Shown: positions 1-7,122 of the stretch, piece after piece | Position numbering within the stretch: position 1 is the stretch's first letter | Layout: each line of letters starts with the position of its first letter | Origin: an uncultured Collinsella sp. | Lineage (GTDB): Bacteria > Actinomycetota > Coriobacteriia > Coriobacteriales > Coriobacteriaceae | DNA: 8,830 nt | Assembly (NCBI GenBank): GCA_900553475.1 | Contig: USEF01000060.1 | Coordinates: forward strand, 1-8,830 | Direction: 5' to 3' | The notes under the pieces: generated by a model | Databases searched by the model: none | Told to the model about the DNA's origin: nothing | The model's input: the letters and a program-made list of their open reading frames with translations, nothing else | Translations under genes and position numbers: made by a program

Positions 1-411
1 ATCGCGCGCGGCCTTCACCTCGGGCGTGATAACGCTCATGGGCTCGGCAGTCGAGACCTGGTAGAAAAAGCCCTTAAAGTCAATCTGCATGTCGGTGATG
101 GCAAGCCCGAACAGGTCGTGCGCCTCATTTTCAAACGGAAATACCGCCGGATAGTACGAGCTGATGGACGGAATCTCCTGGTACTGGTCGATACCCTCGA
201 CCACCAGATTCTCGATCACATAGCTACCGTCCTGCGCAATATGCTCCTGAGCAGCACGAACGTCGATAAACGTATAGACCAGCCGATACGTGCCGTCGTC
301 CACGTTGCGCTCGGCATGCATCTGCACAAAGCGCGCGCCGACGCCCTTGAGCGCTTGGACATGCGACAGGAGCTCGTCGATCCCGACGGTGGTATAGATA
401 GCCTTTTGCAT
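1..411 (-). CDS. NuoC/EchD-like (30 kDa) hydrogenase subunit, 3' end cut by window edge
   Basis: 137 codons are open from an ATG at 411 to the window edge. The protein resembles the complex I 30-kDa subunit (NuoC), represented in group 4 hydrogenases by EchD or the N-terminal part of HycE/HyfG. The signature is SSYYPAVFPFENEAHDLFGL at residues 84-103, the conserved Y-P/E-x-E-x-x-D-x-F-G motif. It has no metal ligands; in the family it sits in the peripheral arm beside the catalytic large subunit. The start is secure: AGGAGG lies 7 bases upstream, inside the end of the preceding gene. The ATG shares one base with that gene's TAA (TAATG), which suggests translational coupling. The length already approaches that of a stand-alone EchD/NuoC-type protein, so it may end soon after the edge. 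A HycE-type fusion to the large subunit cannot be excluded. Confidence 0.85.
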   Translation of the reverse strand, partial: MQKAIYTTVGIDELLSHVQALKGVGARFVQMHAERNVDDGTYRLVYTFIDVRAAQEHIAQDGSYVIENLVVEGIDQYQEIPSISSYYPAVFPFENEAHDLFGLAITDMQIDFKGFFYQVSTAEPMSVITPEVKAARD

Positions 412-1016
412 TACTCGGCCTCCTTTGCAGCGGCGGGCGTCCCAGCAGGCGCGTCGCCAGCGGCGGGCGCACCGTCAGCCGTGCCCGCGTCGACACCGGC
501 CTCAGCCGCAGCCACAAACCCGTCCTCGCCCAGCTCAACGCCACCGTCCCAGGTAGCGGCACCGCCCACGGTAAGCGGATCGCCGCCGGCGCGCATCACG
601 GCCTCCTTCTGGTCCAGGATGCCGCATGCCTCCACAATGGCATCGATCACGGTCTCGGGGCGAATGGCACACCCGGGCGCGTACACGTCTACGGGAATCG
701 CGCGGTCCACTCCGCCGATCACGTTGTAGGCATCGCGGAACACGCCGCCCGAACACGCGCAGATACCGCAGGCCACCACGCACTTGGGCTCGAGCATCTG
801 GCTGTAAATCTGGCGCACGACGGGCAGGTTCTGGGCATTGACCGAGCCTGTCACCAAAAAGATGTCCGCATGCTTGGGGTTGCCGGTGTTGACCACGCCA
901 AAGCGCTCCGCATCAAACAGTGGGGTAAGCGAGGCCAGCACCTCGATATCGCATCCGTTGCAGCTCGAGCCGTCGTAATGAATAACCCACGGCGAGCGCG
1001 ACATTTTATGATCCAT
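411..1016 (-). CDS. NuoB/EchC/HycG-like small subunit of group 4 hydrogenase
   Basis: 201 aa. This is the complex I PSST/NuoB-type subunit that carries the [4Fe-4S] cluster nearest the active site and passes electrons to or from the catalytic subunit on the cytoplasmic face of the membrane. Probable ligands are C19 and C22 (SSCNGCD), C86 in VACGICACSGGVF, and C116 in APGCAIRPE. C83 and C88 are additional cysteines. VVNTGNPKHADIFLVTGSVN at 41-60 is typical of the hydrogenase branch. The conserved domain ends near residue 138. The last ~60 residues are rich in Ala, Gly, Asp and Glu and look disordered, unlike the usually short family C-terminus. The start at 1016 has AGGAGG 8 bases upstream; an internal Met5 is a poorer choice. 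The upstream gene ends 12 bases away, and its stop overlaps this ribosome binding site. Confidence 0.92.
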   Translation of the reverse strand: MDHKMSRSPWVIHYDGSSCNGCDIEVLASLTPLFDAERFGVVNTGNPKHADIFLVTGSVNAQNLPVVRQIYSQMLEPKCVVACGICACSGGVFRDAYNVIGGVDRAIPVDVYAPGCAIRPETVIDAIVEACGILDQKEAVMRAGGDPLTVGGAATWDGGVELGEDGFVAAAEAGVDAGTADGAPAAGDAPAGTPAAAKEAE

Positions 1017-1028
1017 GGATGCCGCCTC

Positions 1029-3911
1029 CTAAATAAATACGTCGACGAGGATGGGCATAAGGTTGAGCAGGCCAAACACCAACGCCACGCCCCAGCCGAG
1101 CTTAAAGCAGCTGCGCCAGGTGCTGCGCGCGAAGGTGTTGTCGATAAGCACCTCGACAAAGTACGTCGCAGCCATCACGACCAGGGCTACGACCCAGCTC
1201 ACCGGGTTGTCCCAAACAAAGAACATGCCCACCCACATCAAAAACAGCACGGTCTCGCACCAGTGCATAAGGGTCATCTTGGCCAGCGTGCCGCCGCTCA
1301 TCTCGGTGGCGACGCCCTGGACGATCTCCTGATGCGCGTGATGCGAGTACGAAAGGTCAAACGGCGACTTGCGCAGCTTGATGGTAAGCACCGCGAGCAG
1401 CGCGAGGAAAATGGGCGCGCTGTACACGATGATGGGGGCCGACTGCCCCGTCACGGCGATGGAATCGAAGCTGTCGGTGGCAAGGTACAGGCCCACGCTC
1501 ATCAGCAGAACGGCAGGCTCGTAACTCATAACCTGCAGCAACTCACGATCGGCGCCAACCTGGGCAAACGGGCTTTGTGTCGAGGCGGACGCCAGCACCA
1601 CAAAGATCGCGGCGAGCGTCACCATAAAAGCGCACAGCAGCGTGTTGGAGCCCGACACAAAGATGCCGCCGCCCACGACGGTAAAGATGAGCGCGCACGC
1701 CATGTAGGTATCGTCCATGGTGTTTACGCTGGCAGGGGCCTTGCGCAGCAGCTTGGCAACGTCGTAGAACGGTTGCAGCAGGCGCGGGCCCACGCGGCCC
1801 TGCATGCGGGCGGACAGCTTTCGGTCAACGCCGTCGATCAGGCCGCCCACAAGCGGCGCAATCAGGGCAAACGCCACGGTACCAATAAAGATGCCCACGA
1901 CGCCCGAGCCTTCAAAATACTTGCCGCGCAACACCGAGGGTGCGCTCATGGCAAGCCGCTCGGGCCCAATCCACGCGCAACACAGCAGCGCAAACAAGAT
2001 AATGCTGCAGCACACGACGCTACCCGCGGGGCCAATACGCTTCTCGCCAAGGGCGTCCTCCGAGTACCAATTGCGCTTTTCGGCCTTCACCTCGCGTCCC
2101 ATCGAGCCGCGGAAATGGCGGTAATTGTCGGTTCCCACACCCGAAAGATATACGTTTACATGCGGTTTGTTGCTCACACGGAATGAAGTCAGCAGCACCA
2201 CGGCGATAAATGCCACGATAACCACCATCAGATACATGGCGTCCTTGCCAATAACGTACGGCACGCGGCCAAACACCATGGCCAAGTAAGGCGACACCAG
2301 ACCGCTCGAGATAACCGGGAACGCCACGCAGCACAGAATCAGCAGCGCGGCGATGGTGTTGAGCGCCATCCATTCGGTCTTATGGACATTGACCTCAACG
2401 TTTTGAGCCGTGGGGTCGACGCCCGAAAGCTTGGCCAGCCACTTGCCCCAGAAGTAAAACGTCGCAGCCGAGCCAAAGGCAAGCACCATGATCATGAGCA
2501 CGTTGCCGGTCTGCGCGAACGCCACCAGGGCGCCCCACTTGGACACGAGCATGCCAAACGGCGCCACAAACATGCCCATGATGCCCAGCATCATCAGACG
2601 CGTCAGGTGCGGCATGCGGCTGAACATGCCGTCCATGTCCTCGATATTGCGGCTGCCGATATGATGCTCGGCCGTGCCCACGCACAGGAACAGCAGCGAC
2701 TTTGCCACCGTGTGGAACAGGATCAGGAAGATGGCGGCCCAGACGGCCTCGGGCGCGCCGACACCCAAGCAGGCACTGATGAGACCCAAGTTGGATATAG
2801 TGGAATACGCGAGCACGCGCTTGGCGTTGCTCTGCGAGATGGCCATGAGGGCAGCGAGCAAAAACGTGATGGCACCCACACTCGTAACCATAAAGCCGGT
2901 CACGGGATAGATGGCATAGAGCGGGCTCAGCTTGACCATCAGGAACACGCCGGCCTTGACCATGGTGGACGAGTGCAGCAGGGCGCTCGTGGGCGTGGGG
3001 GCAACCATAGCACCGAGCAGCCAGGTGTGGAACGGCATCTGTGCGGCCTTGGTGAGTGCGGCGAGCGACAGCAGAACGACCGGCATCACCAGCAGCGCAG
3101 ATTGCGCGGTTCCGGCGCCGGAAAGCTCGATCATGCCCGAGATGGCCAGCGGCATGCCGTTAAGATGCAGGTACATGAGTCCGGCCAAAAACGCGATGCC
3201 ACCCAGCATGTTGAGAATGATCTGGGTGAAGGCGTTTTTAATGGCCTCGGGCGTGCGCGTGTAGCCAATCATAAGGAACGAGCACACGGTGGTGATTTCC
3301 CAGCCGCAGAACAGCCACTCAAGGTTGTCGCTCGTCACGATGACGAACATGGCCGAGAGGAACAGGAACATAAGCGCCAGGAACTGCGGGCGACGGTCAG
3401 GCGCGGTCTGCCCGCGCAGCGCGGCCTCGTGCTCGTCATGGGCCTGGAAGTCCTTCATGTAGCCCAGGGCATACACACAGATAAGGCTGCCGACAATGCC
3501 GACGGCGAGGACCATGATCACGCTCATGTAGTCCAGGTAGAGCGGCGTCGCCGTGACGGCTTCGGCCGCGGGCAGCGTCATGGCTGCAAAGGCGAGCGAG
3601 CCCACCAGCTGGACTATGCCGAGCACCGTGGTAAGTGCGTTCCTATATTTGTACGCGTTGTACAGGATGACGGCGCACAGGATGACATCGATGGCGGAGC
3701 TGATGATCGAGAGCACATGCGAGGTGCCGGGGGCAACCTCAAAGCCCTGCGGACCCATGCCAAAAAACATGACGGCGACTACAACTGTCACCGCCATAAT
3801 AATGCCGGAGCCTATGAGCCCCACCGCATCGCGGGCGCGGTCACCGCGCGCGAGCAGCATGCCCAGCGCCGGTACCAGCGGAAACAGGGTAAGGAAATAC
3901 AGTAGCGTCAT
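1029..3911 (-). CDS. Fused membrane subunit: EchA/HyfB antiporter-like domain plus EchB/HyfC (NuoH-like) domain
   Basis: 960 aa, almost entirely transmembrane. Residues 1 to ~650 are an Mrp/NuoL-M-type proton-translocating subunit. It shows E205 in GWEITTVCSFLMIGY, K288 in LTKAAQMPFHTWL, PTPTSALLHSSTMVKAGVFL with K319, K364 in NAKRVLAYSTISNLG, and H400/K404 in FHTVAKSLLFL, the charged residues of the membrane proton path in the family. Residues ~600-625 (HFRGSMGREV, NWYSEDALGE) match the usual EchA/HyfB C-terminal region. Residues ~660-960 are NuoH/EchB-like: ARMQGRVGPRLLQPFYDVAK at 701-720, GADRELLQVMSYEPAVLL at 786-803, and KSPFDLSYSHHAHQEIVQG at 848-866, the last typical of hydrogenase homologues. 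The two are normally separate genes. Here one frame runs through, and the possible internal start at Met655 has no ribosome binding site. The start at 3911 has GGGGGAG 7 bases upstream. It is the first gene of the operon visible here. Confidence 0.93.
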   Translation of the reverse strand: MTLLYFLTLFPLVPALGMLLARGDRARDAVGLIGSGIIMAVTVVVAVMFFGMGPQGFEVAPGTSHVLSIISSAIDVILCAVILYNAYKYRNALTTVLGIVQLVGSLAFAAMTLPAAEAVTATPLYLDYMSVIMVLAVGIVGSLICVYALGYMKDFQAHDEHEAALRGQTAPDRRPQFLALMFLFLSAMFVIVTSDNLEWLFCGWEITTVCSFLMIGYTRTPEAIKNAFTQIILNMLGGIAFLAGLMYLHLNGMPLAISGMIELSGAGTAQSALLVMPVVLLSLAALTKAAQMPFHTWLLGAMVAPTPTSALLHSSTMVKAGVFLMVKLSPLYAIYPVTGFMVTSVGAITFLLAALMAISQSNAKRVLAYSTISNLGLISACLGVGAPEAVWAAIFLILFHTVAKSLLFLCVGTAEHHIGSRNIEDMDGMFSRMPHLTRLMMLGIMGMFVAPFGMLVSKWGALVAFAQTGNVLMIMVLAFGSAATFYFWGKWLAKLSGVDPTAQNVEVNVHKTEWMALNTIAALLILCCVAFPVISSGLVSPYLAMVFGRVPYVIGKDAMYLMVVIVAFIAVVLLTSFRVSNKPHVNVYLSGVGTDNYRHFRGSMGREVKAEKRNWYSEDALGEKRIGPAGSVVCCSIILFALLCCAWIGPERLAMSAPSVLRGKYFEGSGVVGIFIGTVAFALIAPLVGGLIDGVDRKLSARMQGRVGPRLLQPFYDVAKLLRKAPASVNTMDDTYMACALIFTVVGGGIFVSGSNTLLCAFMVTLAAIFVVLASASTQSPFAQVGADRELLQVMSYEPAVLLMSVGLYLATDSFDSIAVTGQSAPIIVYSAPIFLALLAVLTIKLRKSPFDLSYSHHAHQEIVQGVATEMSGGTLAKMTLMHWCETVLFLMWVGMFFVWDNPVSWVVALVVMAATYFVEVLIDNTFARSTWRSCFKLGWGVALVFGLLNLMPILVDVFI

Positions 3912-4054
3912 ACCATCACTCCCCCATGCAAAAACGCTGCAATTGTTTAACGTTATAGCTCAATTGAGGAGTAGCGGCGGCAGGTTTTCGGTCAACTGGG
4001 GAGTTTTAGGCGTACGGGGTAAGGAGTCTGTCCGCTTTGGAGCAGAGGGGCGGC
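3912..4054 (-). promoter_or_regulatory. Leader and probable promoter/operator region of the hydrogenase operon
   Basis: This gap lies between the terminator of the upstream gene and the fused membrane subunit, so it should hold the operon promoter. Read on the minus strand, it contains a 13-base direct repeat with two mismatches (AACTCCCCAGTTG at 4005-3993 and TACTCCTCAATTG at 3973-3961), 32 bases apart. The perfect palindrome CTCAATTGAG is at 3959-3968, a second CAATTG at 3940-3945 and TAACGTTA at 3948-3955. TATAAC (minus, 3957-3952) could be a -10 box, but no good -35 lies at the right distance. Operator function is inference from repeat structure only. Confidence 0.4.
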
Positions 4055-4080
4055 AAGAAAAATGCGCCCCTGTGGGCGCA
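4055..4080 (-). terminator. Rho-independent terminator of the helix-turn-helix gene
   Basis: On the minus strand a perfect 7-bp stem TGCGCCC/GGGCGCA (4080-4074 with 4069-4063) with a 4-base loop is followed by TTTTTCTT. It starts 13 bases after the stop codon of the helix-turn-helix gene and should isolate that gene from the hydrogenase operon. Confidence 0.85.
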
Positions 4081-4092
4081 CCATCCCGTTCG

Positions 4093-4488
4093 CTATTCCG
4101 CCTTTTTAACGCGCGGCTTGCGACCGCGCGGCTTATCGACCAGCGCGGACTCACCGCTCTCGCGATACTGGCGGCACCAGGCCTTAACCGAAGACTCGCT
4201 GGGAATCCCGTGCTTGATCATGGCCTCGCGAACCGTCAGGCCGTTTTCCAGACGGTCCTTAACCACGGCGAGCTTTACGTCGTACGAATAGGTGTGATGA
4301 CGAGCGCCCGCATTGAGCACGGCGTCGGCACCGCCCACGGCATATGCGCGGGCCCACTGACGAGCCGTGGCCTGGGGAATGCCAAGCTTTGCAGCGAGGG
4401 CGCGGTGACCGACCCCCTCTTGGAGGATCTCGACGGCGCGCTGCCTAACCTCGGGCGCATGCGTGCGGGTCCTAGTTGCTTCCGACAT
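4093..4488 (-). CDS. Orphan double helix-turn-helix protein related to IS3/IS150 OrfA
   Basis: 131 aa from the ATG at 4488. A GTG at 4497 would add three residues and has AAGG 7 bases upstream, so the exact start is uncertain. Two helix-turn-helix segments are visible: residues ~29-50 (RALAAKLGIPQATARQWARAY) and ~84-109 (LTVREAMIKHGIPSESSVKAW). Each is followed by the short Y-x-x-x-G-x-x-A-L/V linker seen in IS150-type OrfA proteins. The C-terminus KPRGRKPRVKKAE is very basic and resembles the RGRKP stretch that in OrfA precedes a leucine zipper; here the protein stops instead. No OrfB/DDE integrase or terminal inverted repeats are visible nearby, and the gene has its own terminator. It is either a transposase remnant or a domesticated DNA-binding regulator. 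Its targets cannot be told from the sequence. Confidence 0.8.
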   Translation of the reverse strand: MSEATRTRTHAPEVRQRAVEILQEGVGHRALAAKLGIPQATARQWARAYAVGGADAVLNAGARHHTYSYDVKLAVVKDRLENGLTVREAMIKHGIPSESSVKAWCRQYRESGESALVDKPRGRKPRVKKAE

Positions 4489-4497
4489 ACCTGCCAC

Positions 4498-4821
4498 TTC
4501 TTAGCCTTAACCGTTAATCTGCTTTCTTACGTGCTTGTTAGATAGTAGCATTTTGCTGTTTGCTCAAAGCAGTTAATTAAAATAGACGCGGCGTTATCTG
4601 GGCATTTGGCACCAAATTACGACATTTCTTTATCGATTATTTACGCTGGTAGCTGACTCGCAGCTAATCGTCATTCGCTTGTCAACAAAATTGGCATCTC
4701 TTTATGTCCTTTGGTATAGAGGATATAGTTATTAACCCCTCCCACAATATTTTTGAGTGATCTGCAAGGCAGTAGACGTCCTCACTCCTCATGATTACCG
4801 CGCATTGCCATCCACCGGAGC
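4498..4821. other. AT-rich intergenic region without a recognisable gene
   Basis: This stretch is clearly richer in A and T than its neighbours. It holds the upstream region of the helix-turn-helix gene and the distal end of the terminator region of the oxidoreductase gene. Small inverted repeats are visible: TAGCTG/CAGCTA around a 5-base loop (4650-4666), CTGTTTG/CAAAGCAG (about 4555-4571, one bulged base), and GAGTGA with TCACTC around 4754-4785. The only open frame of note (minus, 4864-4682, 60 codons) has no family resemblance and overlaps the terminator, so I do not call it. Confidence 0.6.
4691..4720 (+). promoter_or_regulatory. Candidate plus-strand sigma70-type promoter
   Basis: TTGGCA (4691-4696, 5 of 6 consensus) is separated by 18 bases from TATAGA (4715-4720, 4 of 6). 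No coding sequence follows on the plus strand before the 3' end of the convergent oxidoreductase gene. If active, it would make a short non-coding or antisense transcript. AT-rich DNA yields such matches by chance, so this is weak. Confidence 0.25.
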
Positions 4822-4862
4822 AAAACAAAAAGGGCGGGACCTGCTGCGCTTGCAGGCCCCGC
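4822..4862 (-). terminator. Rho-independent terminator of the flavin oxidoreductase gene
   Basis: On the minus strand, GCGGGGCCTGC and GCAGGTCCCGC (4862-4852 with 4844-4834) form an 11-bp stem with one G-U pair and a 7-base loop. It is followed by CC and TTTTTGTTTTG. It lies about 75 bases after the stop codon at 4938. Confidence 0.88.
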
Positions 4863-4878
4863 ACCGGTTGGCACCCGA

Positions 4879-4919
4879 CGGGACACAGCCGGGCGAAACG
4901 GATCCGTGCTACCGTCCCG
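4879..4919. repeat. Inverted repeat in the 3' untranslated region of the oxidoreductase gene
   Basis: CGGGAC (4879-4884) is complementary to GTCCCG (4914-4919) and encloses the perfect 10-base palindrome ACGGATCCGT (4898-4907). It sits between the stop codon and the terminator, so the mRNA 3' end may fold into two hairpins. No family is recognised. Confidence 0.35.
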
Positions 4920-4937
4920 CCTGGCCGCGATGTTCAA

Positions 4938-6968
4938 CTACAGCTCGTTGGCCGCGTGATACGCCGTGCGAATGGCGCTCGCAATGTCGGCGGTGCGCTC
5001 ACCCGAGCAGTCGCCCACGCAGGTCACGGGCACCGTCACGCCATCCAGGTCAAACGCGTTGGCCTTGGAGCCCACGGCCATCACCACGTAATCGCAGGCG
5101 ATCTTCACCGGCTCCTCGGCGCCGTCCTCGGTGGTGCGAACAGCCTCCACGCCCTCGTCGGTAATGGCGGTCAGGCGGGTCTTCACGTGCTGCTCCACGT
5201 TGTGCTCTGCAAAGTCGCTCATAATCAGCGGCAGAATGGTCTCGGACTCGCCCGCGGCAATCTTGTCGAGCATCTCCACGATCGCCACCTCGCAGCCGTG
5301 CTGCAGCAGGTACTCGGCAGTCTCGGTGCCCACCAGGCCACCGCCAATGACGGCGACGCGGCCGCTGAGCTCCACCTTGCCGGCCAGCACGTCCCAGCTC
5401 GAAACGACCTTGTCCGAGTCGGCACCCGGAACGGGGATGACCACGTCGTGCGCTCCCACAGCCACAATCGCGGCGTCGGCGGCGTTGAGGTCCTCAGCGG
5501 TAGCGGCATGGCTGAGCTCAACCTTCACGCCCAGGCCAGGCAGAATCTTCTCGTAGTACTCGACCGAGCGCATGATTTCGTCCTTGCGCGGAGGCGCAGC
5601 CGCCAGCACAATCTGGCCGCCCAAGTGATCGCTCGCCTCGTAGATGGTCACGTCGTAGCCGCGCTTGGCCGCCACGCGCGCGGCCTCCAGGCCGGCGATG
5701 CCGCCGCCCACCACGGCGATCTTCTTGTCGCCCTCGCCCGGCTTGATGGCGATGGTCGCCTCGTCACCGTTCTCGGCATTGAGCACGCACGAGATGTACT
5801 TGCGGTTTTGAATCGCGTCGACGCAGCCCTTGTTGCAGTTGAGGCACTCGCGGATGGGCTCACCCGTGGCGGCCTTCAGCGCAATGTCGGGGTCGCACAT
5901 GAGCGATCGGCCATAGGCGATGATGTCAGCCGAGCCATCCTCCAGGATCTTCTCGCCGGCCTCGACCGAGACAACGCGGCCGACGGTGGCCACCGGCACG
6001 GAGACCAGAGCCTTGACGCGCTCGGCCACGGGCAGCGTCCAGTTGTAGGGCATGGCGCCCATGGGCGGAATGGTGTCGCCCATGTTGCCGGTGTGGTTGG
6101 CCTGTGCAACCTGGATCATGTCGATGCCCGCGCCCTCGAGCAGCTTGGCAAACTCGCAGGCCTCGTCGGGCTGCAGGCCGCCCTTGCCGCGCGGCGTGCC
6201 GTCGGGGTTCTCCATGATCACGGGGAGCTTGTACTCCACCATCAGCTGCGGCGCGGCCTCCTTAATGGCGGCGACGACCTCCAGCGCATAGCGAACGCGG
6301 TTCTCGAACGAGCCACCGTACTCGTCGGTGCGCTGGTTGAGGATGGCCGAGCACAGCGAACCCACCAGGCGGTCGCCGTGGACCTCGATGGCGTCGATGC
6401 CGGCCTGCTGCGCGCGGGCGGCCGAGGCAGCGATGGCCTCCTTGATCTGGGTGAGCTGCTCTACGCTCGCCTCGTTCACAAAGTGCTGCATGTCGTGGTG
6501 CAGCTTGGCGTATGCCTGATTGCGAATCTCGTTGGACTCGGCCATCTTGGCGGCAAAGGTCTCCTCGTCGCCGGCGGCCTTGGCCTCCTGCGCGGCCTTG
6601 GCAGCGGCCATGGAGCCCATGACCATGCGGCCGACACCGGGCACGTCGTACTCGGGGTGGAACAGCTGCAGCGCAACCTTGGCACCGTGCTTGTGGACGG
6701 CGTCGGCCAGAGCCTTAAACGTGGGGATCTGGGCGTCGGTTGCCAGCTTGGGCGTGGGGCTCGCGGTCATGACGGGAGCGACGTCGCCGATGACGATGTA
6801 GCTCACGCCGCCACGGGCCAAGCGCTCGTAAAAAGCCAGGCTGCGCTCGCCGATGGAACCGTCACGCTCCTCGTAGCCGGTGGTCAGCGGCGGAAACATA
6901 ATGCGGTTCTTGAGCTCAAGGGGGCCAACCGTAATGGGCTGGAGCAGCTTGGATGCAGGTGTGGTCAT
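4938..6968 (-). CDS. FMN/4Fe-4S/FAD NAD(P)H-dependent oxidoreductase (2,4-dienoyl-CoA reductase / BaiCD / enoate reductase superfamily)
   Basis: 676 aa, the usual size of the family. The order is an N-terminal Old Yellow Enzyme-type FMN barrel (1 to ~370), a [4Fe-4S] motif C375-x2-C378-x3-C382-x11-C394, then an FAD domain with VVGGGIAGLEAA near 419 and an inserted NAD(P) domain with VIGGGLVGTETAEYL near 540. Family members move hydride from NAD(P)H through FAD, Fe-S and FMN to an activated C=C bond in dienoyl-CoAs, bile acid intermediates or cinnamates; the substrate here is unknown. Two features are odd. The usual H-G-A-H-G-Y-L active-site stretch reads HGDRLVGSL (197-205), so the second His and the proton-donating Tyr are absent. 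An Ala/Glu/Lys-rich helical insertion follows QLFHPEYDVPGVGR (about 119-165). I chose the ATG at 6968 because AGGA lies 6 bases upstream; the ATG at 6974 is too close. Single-gene unit with its own terminator. Confidence 0.9.
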   Translation of the reverse strand: MTTPASKLLQPITVGPLELKNRIMFPPLTTGYEERDGSIGERSLAFYERLARGGVSYIVIGDVAPVMTASPTPKLATDAQIPTFKALADAVHKHGAKVALQLFHPEYDVPGVGRMVMGSMAAAKAAQEAKAAGDEETFAAKMAESNEIRNQAYAKLHHDMQHFVNEASVEQLTQIKEAIAASAARAQQAGIDAIEVHGDRLVGSLCSAILNQRTDEYGGSFENRVRYALEVVAAIKEAAPQLMVEYKLPVIMENPDGTPRGKGGLQPDEACEFAKLLEGAGIDMIQVAQANHTGNMGDTIPPMGAMPYNWTLPVAERVKALVSVPVATVGRVVSVEAGEKILEDGSADIIAYGRSLMCDPDIALKAATGEPIRECLNCNKGCVDAIQNRKYISCVLNAENGDEATIAIKPGEGDKKIAVVGGGIAGLEAARVAAKRGYDVTIYEASDHLGGQIVLAAAPPRKDEIMRSVEYYEKILPGLGVKVELSHAATAEDLNAADAAIVAVGAHDVVIPVPGADSDKVVSSWDVLAGKVELSGRVAVIGGGLVGTETAEYLLQHGCEVAIVEMLDKIAAGESETILPLIMSDFAEHNVEQHVKTRLTAITDEGVEAVRTTEDGAEEPVKIACDYVVMAVGSKANAFDLDGVTVPVTCVGDCSGERTADIASAIRTAYHAANEL

Positions 6969-6974
6969 GGACAT

Positions 6975-6983
6975 TCCTCTCTT
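6975..6983 (-). promoter_or_regulatory. Ribosome binding site deciding the oxidoreductase start
   Basis: AAGAGAGGA (minus, 6983-6975) ends directly against the ATG at 6974 but lies 6 bases from the ATG at 6968. The spacing supports translation from 6968 and removes two residues (MS) from the longest reading. Confidence 0.7.
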
Positions 6984-7122
6984 GTAGGCGCGGCGGCGAT
7001 GATGCCGCGTAGTTATCTAGAGGATATGGCATGGGAATACAGCAGCGCAACGGAAATCGGCGAATATCAGGTGGCGGCAGGTGGATGGGGCAGAGCGGCC
7101 CGTCGGTTTGCCCGCCGGTTTA
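6984..7122 (-). other. Leader region of the oxidoreductase gene between the start and the hairpin array
   Basis: The promoter of the oxidoreductase must lie here or inside the array. I see no convincing -35/-10 pair; TTGCGC followed by CATATC at a 16-base spacing on the minus strand is the best and is poor. The last ~12 bases (7111-7122) resemble the spacer before hairpin unit 4, so the repeat unit extends into this region. Confidence 0.4.

Noticed and set aside
1029..1980. Separate hyfC/echB gene starting at Met655 (about position 1949)
   Set aside because: No Shine-Dalgarno sequence precedes that ATG, whereas the other genes of this operon have strong ones, and the frame continues without a stop.
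870..2186. 438-codon plus-strand frame
   Set aside because: Antisense shadow of the NuoB-like and NuoH-like coding regions, with no domain and no ribosome binding site.
2382..3905. 507-codon plus-strand frame antisense to the fused membrane subunit
   Set aside because: The product is dominated by His, Gln, Arg and Glu, the expected complement of hydrophobic codons. The minus-strand frame has clear family motifs.
4055..4560. Complete insertion sequence around the helix-turn-helix gene
   Set aside because: No integrase frame, no terminal inverted repeats and no target duplication are visible on either side.
4682..4864. 60-codon minus-strand frame in the AT-rich gap
   Set aside because: It overlaps the terminator hairpin, has no family resemblance and no clear ribosome binding site.
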